A DNA stretch of 16,634 nt, from positions 1 to 16,634 of the forward strand of contig VBEU01000030.1 in the NCBI GenBank assembly GCA_005883775.1, in the 5' to 3' direction. This DNA is from Chloroflexota bacterium. Its GTDB lineage: Bacteria > Chloroflexota > Limnocylindria > P2-11E. Below the pieces are notes generated by a model. That model saw nothing but the letters and a program-made list of their open reading frames with translations, was not told where the DNA came from and searched no databases. Shown piece after piece: positions 7,642 to 14,104 of the stretch. The first letter of the stretch is position 1, and every line of letters begins with the position of its first letter. A program made the position numbers and the translations under genes.

Positions 7642-7908
7642 TTTCGGCGCGCCTCCCTACGACAATCGGGGTCTGCCATTTAAGCCGACACGCAATCACC
7701 GCTCGCTGAGATAAACGCGCGATCAACAAGCCGACCTCCGACGATGGGGCTCCGTTGCTTTCACCAGGCCCCGCCTGAAGCGTCGCGGGTTCGTTACCGG
7801 ATTGGGCGCGGATCCGTTACAGGCATTCAAAGCGGTGGAGCGACCCCTGCTTTCGCTGCGGCTGAGGGCTTCGTGCCCATCTCGCAGGAAAGGCAGTGCG
7901 GAGAAACT
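7642..7908 (+). other. Upstream region of the stalk-protein gene
   Basis: This 267-nt gap carries no credible gene: an ATG at 7744 is in frame with the next gene but would bury its signal peptide. The right half contains the CGTTAC repeat block annotated separately, a small hairpin GGGC-TTCGT-GCCC near 7865-7877, and a GGAG ribosome-binding site at about 7900. The left half (7642-7790) shows nothing I can name, including no clear terminator for the aminotransferase. Confidence 0.4.
7792..7854 (+). promoter_or_regulatory. Shared leader block A: CGTTAC direct repeats plus GTGGAG..CCTGCT
   Basis: CGTTACCG at 7792-7799 and CGTTACA at 7815-7821 are direct repeats 23 nt apart. GTGGAG begins 20 nt after the start of the second repeat, followed by CGACCCCTGCT. 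The same words in the same order occur before the other LPST-tailed gene (12529-12599), with GTGGAG at a similar distance from the start codon (69 versus 74 nt). This suggests a common operator, promoter or mRNA leader. The regulator is not known. Confidence 0.5.
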
Positions 7909-9432
7909 ATGCGCAAGGCAGCTGGTTACGTAGCGATCCTCATGAGTATCGCCGTGCTGTTTCTGGCCACGAGCGGCGCGACGACCGCGTACGCCGGTGG
8001 CGGAAACGGAGGCAGTCCCCCGGGAAACAACGGGGTCGTAAAAGTCATCAGCGACCCGGGTGACAGTCAAAACGACCCCGATAACGATCCACACGTGTGC
8101 CTGTTCCACCTCTACGGGTTCAACTTCGACGCCAACTCCAGCGGAACATGGCACATCGATCCGTGGCCGCCTGATGGCGGGCCGCTCACGGCAGAGCAAA
8201 GGGACGGCACGTGGAAAGCATTTAAGGGCGGCGACAAGGGCAAGGATTGGCAATTCAACGCGTATCCGCGACAGCCTTTCCCGAACGGCCACTACAAGCT
8301 GACCGTGAAGCAAACGAATGGGATGACTCCGGGCGGCGACAACAGCAAGGTCTTCAAAGTGAAGTGCAAGACCAGCGGGACGACGACGGGGACGACGGGT
8401 ACGTCCGGCACCTCCGGCACGTCCGGATCCACGACCACGTCGACCGGCACTTCAACAGGGACATCGACCGGAACATCCACGAGCACCGGTACGTCAACCG
8501 GAACCTCGACTGGGACGACCACCGGTACGTCGACGAGCACGACGACTGGTACGACTACCGGGACCTCGACAGGAACGACGACCGGTACATCGACGACGAC
8601 AACGACAGCTTCCTCGACCGGGACGAGCACCGGAACATCGACTGGCACGAACACGTCGACCACGACGGCCGGAACCACCAGTACCTCGACCACCACTGGT
8701 GGAGGCATGATCACGATCCACGCGAAGGCATTGACGGACCACGAGTGCAGCTCAGTCGAGTGGCACTTCGTGATCACCGACATGCATGACGTCAACGCTC
8801 CAGCTTCCATCACGGTCAGTTGGTCCAACGGCGGGACTTCTACCGTGGCCCTCGACCGTGTCACCGGCAACGTCGCGCACTACGTCACGACTTCGAATCT
8901 CGGATCCACCGTGACGAGCGCGACCGCCATGATCAACTCGGAGTGGAACGGACAATTCAACCTGAGTCACGGCCCGTGCAACCACACGACGGGCACGTCT
9001 GGTACGACTTCGACGAGCACGACCGGTTCTACTTCGGCTTCGACTGGCACGACTACGTCAACATCGACCGGCACCAACACGTCAACAACGACCGGCACGC
9101 GACGACGACGAGTACCGGCACGTCGACCTCGAGCACCGGCGGCAACACCTCCGGTGGCGGGACGACAACCGGAACGACGGGGAACTCAAGCACGGGGGGG
9201 GAGGAAGACAACCGCGGTACGGTCAAGATCGCCAGCGGTACGGATAACGAGGACGATCAGGACGAAGACAGCCGCGTATGCACGTTCCACATCTACGGCT
9301 TCGGCTTCCACACCGACGCGCACGGAACCTGGAAGATCGTCGCCTGGAAGCCGACTGGCGACAACGAGACGGTCGTCGCGAGCGGCACGTGGAGCGCGAA
9401 CTCAGCGGGCAAGTGGGACTCGGAGGAGATGA
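7909..9432 (+). CDS. Secreted Thr/Gly-stalk protein with Cys-pair domains, upstream half of a frameshifted gene
   Basis: ATG 7909 follows a GGAG site and opens a signal peptide (hydrophobic residues 8-22, likely cut after AYA29). Domain 1 (about residues 43-154) has a Asp-rich lead-in, VCLFHLYGFNF with Cys64, GTWHIDPWPP, NGHYKLTVK and VFKVKC with Cys153. A Thr/Gly/Ser linker follows (about 155-265). Domain 2 (about 267-360) is a beta-rich module bounded by Cys280 and Cys357. A second Thr/Gly linker comes next. After about residue 397 (9099) the reading changes abruptly to Arg/Pro-rich nonsense, while the neighbouring frame continues the Thr/Gly linker. The true protein is therefore this part joined to the frame starting at 9100, about 1,022 residues in all. 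It is probably cell-surface anchored. I do not recognise a named family. Confidence 0.75.
   Translation: MRKAAGYVAILMSIAVLFLATSGATTAYAGGGNGGSPPGNNGVVKVISDPGDSQNDPDNDPHVCLFHLYGFNFDANSSGTWHIDPWPPDGGPLTAEQRDGTWKAFKGGDKGKDWQFNAYPRQPFPNGHYKLTVKQTNGMTPGGDNSKVFKVKCKTSGTTTGTTGTSGTSGTSGSTTTSTGTSTGTSTGTSTSTGTSTGTSTGTTTGTSTSTTTGTTTGTSTGTTTGTSTTTTTASSTGTSTGTSTGTNTSTTTAGTTSTSTTTGGGMITIHAKALTDHECSSVEWHFVITDMHDVNAPASITVSWSNGGTSTVALDRVTGNVAHYVTTSNLGSTVTSATAMINSEWNGQFNLSHGPCNHTTGTSGTTSTSTTGSTSASTGTTTSTSTGTNTSTTTGTRRRRVPARRPRAPAATPPVAGRQPERRGTQARGGRKTTAVRSRSPAVRITRTIRTKTAAYARSTSTASASTPTRTEPGRSSPGSRLATTRRSSRAARGARTQRASGTRRR
8371..8703 (+). repeat. Thr/Gly/Ser linker repeat 1
   Basis: Low-complexity coding repeat built from ACG/ACC/TCG/GGC codons and reading as TGT, TST and TTG tripeptides. 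It joins Cys-pair domain 1 to domain 2. The variation between units is mainly synonymous or Ser/Thr swaps, which suggests selection on composition rather than on exact sequence. Thr-rich linkers of this kind are extended and often O-glycosylated; glycosylation here is an inference. Confidence 0.8.
8980..9200 (+). repeat. Thr/Gly/Ser linker repeat 2, containing the frameshift
   Basis: A second ACG/ACC-rich linker between domain 2 and domain 3. At 9097-9108 the run reads ACG-CGACGACGACG. Adding one A between 9099 and 9100 would restore ACG repeats and join the two frames in register. This is the site of the one-base frameshift in the gene. Confidence 0.75.
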
Positions 9433-10976
9433 CACTCCCGGAGGGCCACTACAAGCTCTTCGTCGAGAACATGGCCGCTAAGGGCGGTGAGAAGCACAAG
9501 GTCTTCTGGGTCGAGTGCGAGCACGGCACGACCGGGACGTCGAGCACCTCGACGAGCACCACCGGCAGCACCTCGACATCGACCGGCACGAGCACATCGA
9601 CCACCACGTCGACCGGTACAAGCACGGGTACGTCGACAAGCACGACCGGTAGCACGAGCACAGGCTCGACGACCGGCGCGACTACGACGACGACCGGTAC
9701 GAGCACGACAACCACGACCGGCGGGACCACGGGTGCCACCACCGGTGCCACCACGGGTGAGACGACCGGCGCGACGACCACCACGACCGGTACGAGCACA
9801 ACGACCACGACCGGCGCGACCACCGGTGCCACGACCGGTGCCACCACGGGTGAGACAACCGGCGCGACCACGACCACCACGACCGGCGCAACCACGGGTG
9901 CAACAACGACGACCACCACCGGTGCGACGACCGGCGCGACCACAACGACGACGACCGGCGCCACCACGGGTGCGACAACGACGACCACCACGGGTGCGAC
10001 GACCGGTGCGACGACCACAACAACGACGACCACGACGACAGGTGCAACGACCACCACTACGACCGGTGCGACGACCACAACAACGACGACCACCACGACA
10101 ACGACGGGTGGGTCGAACACGAGTGGCAGCACCGGCTCTGAGACGACCGGAACTTCCGGGACGTCGACGAGCACAACGGGCGGGACAAGCACGTCGACGA
10201 GCACTGGCACGTCGACGAGCACTGGCACCTCGACAGGCACGACGACCGGCACGGGCACGTCGACGGGCACCGGCACATCGACCGGTACGAGCACGGGCAC
10301 GTCGACCGGAACAACTACGGGCACTTCGACGAGCACATCGACGAGCGGCACGACCGGTGGAACGACCGGGACGTCGACCAGCGGCACGACGGGCACGAGC
10401 TCGTCGAGCAGCAGCACTACAGGTAGCGAGACGACCGGAACGTCCAGCACGTCGACGAGCGGAACGACCGGTGGTACGACCGCCGGCACGTCCAGCACAT
10501 CGACGAGCACTACAACGGGCAGCGCTACCACCGGAACGACCGGGACCTCGGGAACGACGACGACGAGCACAAGCGCTGGATCGACTTCGTCGACCAGCGC
10601 GTCGAGCGGCTCGACAACGGGCAGCGTGACGACCGGAACGGTGACGACCGGCAGCGTCAGCTCGACAGGTGGTTCGACGAGCGCAGGCTCGACGACCGGC
10701 ACGAGCGGAACGACGAGCACGGGTGGAACGACCGGTACGAGCGGGACGACCGGCACCTCGACGACGAGCTCGTCGGGTGGCACGACTGGATCGTCGGGAA
10801 CTCAGGCCGGCTTCCAGAGCTCCCCGCAGACGAACACCAACGTGGCCGGCGTGCAGAACCTGCCGTCGACCAGCACGGAGTCACACGACACGAGCCCTCT
10901 CGTGTTCTTCGGACTCCTTCTCATGGCGGTCGGCGGCGGCCTGCTTCGTTGGAAGCCCGCTAGCCGAATGAACTAG
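9100..10976 (+). CDS. Secreted stalk protein, downstream half: Cys-pair domain 3, long Thr-rich stalk, LPSTST anchor
   Basis: This continues the gene begun at 7909 in the adjacent frame; it has no sensible start of its own. Domain 3 (about 9217-9525) repeats domain 1: an acidic lead-in (DNEDDQDED), VCTFHIYGFGF, GTWKIVAWKPTG, EGHYKLFVEN and KHKVFWVEC, with its two Cys 79 residues apart (89 in domain 1). A Thr/Gly/Ser stalk of about 420 residues follows. The end is a cell-wall sorting-like tail: NLPSTST (10857-10877), a hydrophobic helix (PLVFFGLLLMAVGGGLL) and a basic end RWKPASRMN. The protein would be exported and held at the surface with the stalk projecting its domains outward. A perfect terminator follows 36 nt after the stop. 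Confidence 0.75.
9528..10797 (+). repeat. Thr-rich stalk array with nested tandem units
   Basis: About 1.27 kb of Thr/Gly/Ser codons. Two exact-period units of 93 nt (31 residues) lie at 9669-9761 and 9762-9854. They are followed by four units of 36 nt (12 residues, TTGATTTTTTGA) at 9855-9998. The remainder is irregular TGTS/TSTG. Ala and Glu appear only at fixed places in the units. The nested periodicity indicates growth by unequal crossing-over or slippage. The array may also be mis-sized in an assembly. Confidence 0.8.
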
Positions 10977-11011
10977 CTGGCTCCAGGGCTGAAAAGCCCA
11001 AGCCTTGCGCA

Positions 11012-11044
11012 GGGGAGCCCCCGAAAGGGGGCTCCCTTCGTTTT
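11012..11044 (+). terminator. Rho-independent terminator after the stalk gene
   Basis: GGGAGCCCCC (11013-11022), loop GAAA, GGGGGCTCCC (11027-11036), then TTCGTTTT. This perfect 10-bp stem with a GNRA-type loop and T-rich tail is the clearest intrinsic terminator in the window. It lies 36 nt after the stalk gene and separates it from the HTTM gene. Confidence 0.9.
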
Positions 11045-11051
11045 GCCGAAA

Positions 11052-11095
11052 GGCACGATGCGTGCACAGTCGCCCGCCCGGAGAGGGAGCAAGTG
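11052..11095 (+). promoter_or_regulatory. Conserved leader of the HTTM gene with a 5-3-5 dyad
   Basis: The 44 nt ending at the GTG start match the 45 nt before the kinase gene (14060-14104) at about 36 columns by eye. Both contain GGCAC, a dyad, GTCGC, then CGCCCGGAGAG, which holds the ribosome-binding site, and end in AGTG. The dyad here is GCACG-ATG-CGTGC (11053-11065); in the other copy it is GCACA-CTG-TGTGC, so one arm pair has changed together. An operator for a dimeric regulator or a small RNA structure are both possible. Confidence 0.55.
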
Positions 11096-12391
11096 CTAAG
11101 AAAACGCAGACTGTCACCGGTGGGCAGGATCCGAGAGTTTTGGATCGGTCGCGCGGATCTCGCGCCGGTCGCGCTCTTCCGGATCGTGTACGGCGTCGAG
11201 TTATTCAACTGGTTCTGGCAGCTCTACCCGAACCTCGCCGCATTCTTCACCGACGAGGGCTTCATGCCCCGGGCGCTACTTATTGCCCAGTTCCCCGATC
11301 GCTTCTCCTTGATCACCGGCATGGGCACCTGGTGGGAGGTCGCGCTGTTCTGGGGAGCCTCTCTCGCCGTCGCCGTCATGCTCACGATCGGGTGGCACAC
11401 GCGCACCGCGTGCATCCTCGCGTTCCTCGCTGTCGCGAGCTTCGAAGGGCGCAATCCGCTGCTGCTCGACGGCAGCGACATCGTCTTTCGGCTCGTTCCG
11501 TTCTGGCTCGCACTGACGAACTGTGGCGACCTCTATTCGGTGGACGCGGCGATCCGCAAAGCTCGCGGAGAGCAGGTCACCGGAGATGGCCCGGCGCTGC
11601 CGGTGCGTCTGCTCGAGCTGCAGATCGGCTGGATCTATTTGATGACCGGACTCGAGAAGATGGCCGGGACGCTTTGGAAGAACGGCACTGCGACGTTCTA
11701 CGCACTCCAGCTCGAGCACACCTTCGGTCGGTCCTGGGCATACCCGCTGGCGACGAACATGATCGTCGTCCACCTGATGAGCTGGGGAACGCTCGTCGTC
11801 GAGCTGCTCTATGTCCCGCTCACGATGATCCCTTCGCGGATCACTCGGCTGATCGCGGTCGTTGGCGCCGCTTTCCTCCATGGCGGGATCCTCACGATGA
11901 TGAACGTCGGCAACTTTCCGGTGATCATGCTGTCAGCACTGATCCTCTTCTTGCCGGCCGAGTGGGTGCGCGAATTCGTCGACAACGTTCAGCTGCGGAT
12001 CAGCCCACGACTCTCGCCGCGTCTTGCCGCAGCCGCCGCCGGCATGGCGAGGCGCGAGGTGCGCTCGGTCAGTCTCGTGCCCGCGCGCACGAAGGGTTTT
12101 CGTGAGCTGCGAGGGGTTCGTATGGCGGCAGCGGTGGCGCTGCTGGCGGTTACCGGCGTGGCGTTTGCGAGCGCGCTTCCTTCGTGGGCATCGGCCTATC
12201 GCCCACAGGGTGAGCTCGCGCGGGTCCTCGCGTTCTCCTCGCTCGATCAACGGTGGGACATGTTCTCGCCCGATCCGGCGCAGGCCGACGGGTGGATGCT
12301 CGCGCCGGCGAAGCTGGCCGATGGCGGCACGTATGACCTTTTGACCGGCGGGCCGGTAAGCACGGCACCGCGCTGGTCCGATCCGCTCTAA
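11093..12391 (+). CDS. HTTM-domain membrane protein (vitamin K-dependent carboxylase-like), C-terminus disrupted
   Basis: A 432-residue reading frame starting at GTG 11093 behind CGGAGAG. It contains many hydrophobic helices and the HTTM pattern: an N-terminal ALFRIVYGVELF, YPNLAAFFTDEGFMPR, a HTRTACILAFL helix region, GWIYLMTGLEKMAGTLWKNGTATFYALQ, and late DQRWDMFSPDPAQADGW with LADGGTYDLLTGGPV. HTTM proteins share four core helices with gamma-glutamyl carboxylase, but most bacterial ones, as in sporulation-delaying SdpB-type systems, have no proven reaction. Full-length relatives continue after this point with a soluble segment ending near a PPG...LW.H.C motif. That end is present here in another frame (12390-12518), so the gene appears to have lost both sequence and frame around 12389. 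Confidence 0.8.
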   Translation: MLRKRRLSPVGRIREFWIGRADLAPVALFRIVYGVELFNWFWQLYPNLAAFFTDEGFMPRALLIAQFPDRFSLITGMGTWWEVALFWGASLAVAVMLTIGWHTRTACILAFLAVASFEGRNPLLLDGSDIVFRLVPFWLALTNCGDLYSVDAAIRKARGEQVTGDGPALPVRLLELQIGWIYLMTGLEKMAGTLWKNGTATFYALQLEHTFGRSWAYPLATNMIVVHLMSWGTLVVELLYVPLTMIPSRITRLIAVVGAAFLHGGILTMMNVGNFPVIMLSALILFLPAEWVREFVDNVQLRISPRLSPRLAAAAAGMARREVRSVSLVPARTKGFRELRGVRMAAAVALLAVTGVAFASALPSWASAYRPQGELARVLAFSSLDQRWDMFSPDPAQADGWMLAPAKLADGGTYDLLTGGPVSTAPRWSDPL

Positions 12392-12518
12392 CTTCCATCT
12401 GCAGCCGGGGCAGAGCCCCCTCGATACGTTCGACCTGACCTACATCGAACGGACGATCCACCCGCCCGGCCAGCAGCCGACGTTGAGGGAATACCACATC
12501 TGGTCTCATCAGTGCTGA
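12390..12518 (+). pseudogene. Out-of-frame C-terminal remnant of the HTTM gene
   Basis: In the +1 frame relative to the HTTM reading, bases 12390-12515 encode about 42 residues including SPLDTFDLTYIERTIHPPG and REYHIWSHQC before TGA. This matches my recollection of the usual C-terminal end of HTTM proteins of this type (a YxERT..PPG strand and a terminal LW.H.C). The frame has no start codon of its own and is open only from 12360. Compared with relatives, the stretch that normally precedes it (a RWRKYL-like segment, perhaps 100-170 nt) is absent, so a deletion plus frame change is the simplest reading. Confidence 0.5.
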
Positions 12519-12528
12519 AGTTGCTAGC

Positions 12529-12599
12529 CGTTACCGATTCCTGACGACAACGCGGCGCTCCCGTTACCGAGCGTGGACATCAGTGGAGTCGCGCCTGCT
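12529..12599 (+). promoter_or_regulatory. Shared leader block B: CGTTACCG direct repeats plus GTGGAG..CCTGCT
   Basis: CGTTACCG occurs at 12529-12536 and again at 12562-12569, 33 nt apart, 10 nt (about one helical turn) more than in block A. GTGGAG begins 21 nt after the second repeat start and is followed by TCGCGCCTGCT. Downstream there is a hairpin GCCCG-AACGAA-CGGGC (12623-12638) and a GGAGG ribosome-binding site 6 nt before ATG 12662. The match in order and spacing to block A suggests common control of the two surface-protein genes. Confidence 0.5.
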
Positions 12600-12661
12600 C
12601 GTTCACGCCCCCGTCGCAAGGTGCCCGAACGAACGGGCGCACATCAAACGGGAGGCTGAAG

Positions 12662-14002
12662 ATGCGACCGCTCAAGCTCATGGTCATATCGGCGTTCGCG
12701 ATCGCCGTCGTCTTCGCGCGCGTCGAGATGGCAAATGCGTACTACGAGCAGATCGACACCGGTCAGCAGAGCGAGTCAGGCGGAAAGAACAGTCAGAAGG
12801 CTGACGGAGCCGACAAGGCGAAAGCGAGCGCCAGCGCGAAGGCGAAGGCGCAGGCTGATGCGAAGGCGAAGGCCGACGCCCAAGTGAAGGCGAGCGCCGC
12901 GGCCAAAGCCAAGGCCGACGCCGATGCCAAGGCGAAGGCAAACGCCGACGCTAAGGCGAAGGCAGACGCGGACGCGAAAGCCAAAGCCGACGCCGAAGCT
13001 CGCGCCAAGGCGAAGGTCGAAGCGAAGAGTTCCGAGGACGCGAATGTCCAGGGGTCAACTGCTTCACAGGTCTCGACCCCAAGCACGAGTCCTCAAGCGG
13101 GCCCGGACATGAACACGATCCAGACAGGCTCGAAATCAAAGAACGGGGGGTCGAAGTCCGGCACGGGTTCGAAGAGCAAAGGCAATGGCTCGGCGTCGGG
13201 AACGAACTCGGCGAGCAAGGCGGCGAGCAACACCGGTAACTCGACGAATGCGGCGAACGAAAGCGGAACCGTTTCGACGGGTGGGTCCGTCCATGGGGGC
13301 GACACCACTGGCCTTACGACCGCGATCACCAATGCCACGAACGCGAACACGCAGATCAGCGCGACCATCGTGACCGCTACGAACCTGCTCGCGTCGCCTA
13401 ACCTCACGGCCGGGCAGATCGCCGCTCTCACGACCGCACTGAACGCGGCGCAGACCGCCGAGACAAATCTCGCGGCCGCGTTGCTGGCGGCACAGAACGC
13501 ACTCACAGCCCTGAACACGGCGCTCGCGTCGGGTAATGCCGCAGAGATCTCGACGGCCGTGACCGCGGCGCAGCAAGCCGTCGCGAACGTGAACAAGATG
13601 ATCGGGGCCGAAGTGACTGCGAATACGCAGCTCAACGCCGCGATCTCGGCCAACGCGGGGAACGCTCCGAGCACCCAATCTCAGACGTCGCAGTCGCAAA
13701 CGACAACGACGACCGCGGTAACTCCCGCGGGTGCGATCACCTGGGCACCTGGATTTGGACCGAACGGTGTGGTCGCTTCAGTACAGACGGCGCCAACCGC
13801 CGGTGCGACCGAAACAACAACCACGCCGACCGCCGTAGCCGGGGTCCAAACAGCTCCACAGAGCGGCACCGCGGCCAGCGGCGTCTCGAACCTTCCTTCC
13901 ACGAACACGGGTGACACCAGCGGACTTCTTGGACTTGGCTCGGCGCTCGTGGCTCTCGGAGCCTCGTTCCTTCTTCGCCGACCGACCAAGCCACGGAAGT
14001 AG
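12662..14002 (+). CDS. Secreted Ala/Lys/Asp-repeat protein with LPSTNTG anchor
   Basis: A 446-residue protein with a strong GGAGG site before ATG 12662. It opens with a signal peptide (likely cut after ANA26). Residues 46-122 are Ala/Lys/Asp repeats such as AKADADAKAK, TolA-like and probably a long rigid helix. A Gly/Ser/Lys/Asn-rich segment follows (about 150-215), then an Ala-rich helical region (about 220-350, ALTTALNAAQTAETNLAAALLAAQNAL) and a Thr/Pro-rich linker. It ends with NLPSTNTG (Leu411), a hydrophobic helix (LLGLGSALVALGASFLL) and RRPTKPRK. The tail matches that of the stalk protein in motif, helix and charge, so both are probably fixed to the surface in the same way. No enzymatic motif or Cys is visible. 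The function is unknown; a spacer or filament-like surface protein is plausible. Confidence 0.8.
   Translation: MRPLKLMVISAFAIAVVFARVEMANAYYEQIDTGQQSESGGKNSQKADGADKAKASASAKAKAQADAKAKADAQVKASAAAKAKADADAKAKANADAKAKADADAKAKADAEARAKAKVEAKSSEDANVQGSTASQVSTPSTSPQAGPDMNTIQTGSKSKNGGSKSGTGSKSKGNGSASGTNSASKAASNTGNSTNAANESGTVSTGGSVHGGDTTGLTTAITNATNANTQISATIVTATNLLASPNLTAGQIAALTTALNAAQTAETNLAAALLAAQNALTALNTALASGNAAEISTAVTAAQQAVANVNKMIGAEVTANTQLNAAISANAGNAPSTQSQTSQSQTTTTTAVTPAGAITWAPGFGPNGVVASVQTAPTAGATETTTTPTAVAGVQTAPQSGTAASGVSNLPSTNTGDTSGLLGLGSALVALGASFLLRRPTKPRK
12797..13027 (+). repeat. Ala/Lys/Asp codon repeat
   Basis: Imperfect tandem repeat of GCG-AAG-GCG-AAG/GAC type codons encoding the AKAKADA run of the surface protein. 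Synonymous GCG/GCC/GCA and GAC/GAT variation is scattered through it. It is predicted to form a long charged alpha helix. Confidence 0.75.
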
Positions 14003-14020
14003 CAAATCGACCACCACAGC

Positions 14021-14050
14021 AGGAGGGCTCCCGCACCGGGAGCCCTCTTT
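14021..14050 (+). terminator. Rho-independent terminator after the Ala/Lys-repeat gene
   Basis: GAGGGCTCCCG (14023-14033), loop CAC, CGGGAGCCCTC (14037-14047), then TTT. An 11-bp perfect stem lies 20 nt after the stop codon. It uses the same GGGAGCC/GGCTCCC core as the terminator at 11012, placed identically relative to the surface-protein gene and the conserved leader that follows. Confidence 0.85.
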
Positions 14051-14059
14051 CGCGTGCGG

Positions 14060-14104
14060 GGCACACTGTGTGCATCCGTCGCTCGCCCGGAGAGTGACCG
14101 AGTG
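14060..14104 (+). promoter_or_regulatory. Conserved leader of the kinase gene with a 5-3-5 dyad
   Basis: Counterpart of the HTTM leader at 11052-11095. The dyad is GCACA-CTG-TGTGC (14061-14073), ending 28 nt before the GTG start (27 nt in the other copy). GTCGC and CGCCCGGAGAG follow, then GA.C.AGTG. The paired substitution in the dyad arms relative to the HTTM copy argues that the symmetry itself is kept. Confidence 0.55.

Noticed and set aside
7744..7908. ATG 7744 as the start of the stalk protein
   Set aside because: It would place 55 unrelated residues before a clear signal peptide at 7909 and translate the conserved leader block.
7792..7908. Known riboswitch (c-di-AMP, c-di-GMP or cobalamin class)
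   Set aside because: The leader precedes an envelope-type gene and has some suggestive words, but I could not match the conserved core of any of these classes; a covariance-model search would settle it.
8292..8870. 192-residue minus-strand Val/Pro frame
   Set aside because: Same repeat-shadow effect over the first linker.
9449..10783. 444-residue minus-strand Val/Pro repeat frame opposite the stalk
   Set aside because: It is the complement of the Thr/Gly codon repeat (ACG/ACC gives CGT/GGT); it has no signal peptide or ribosome-binding site, and the plus strand carries coherent domains and an anchor.
9528..10797. CRISPR-like regular repeats
   Set aside because: Repeats are contiguous codon-level units with no unique spacers and lie inside an open coding frame.
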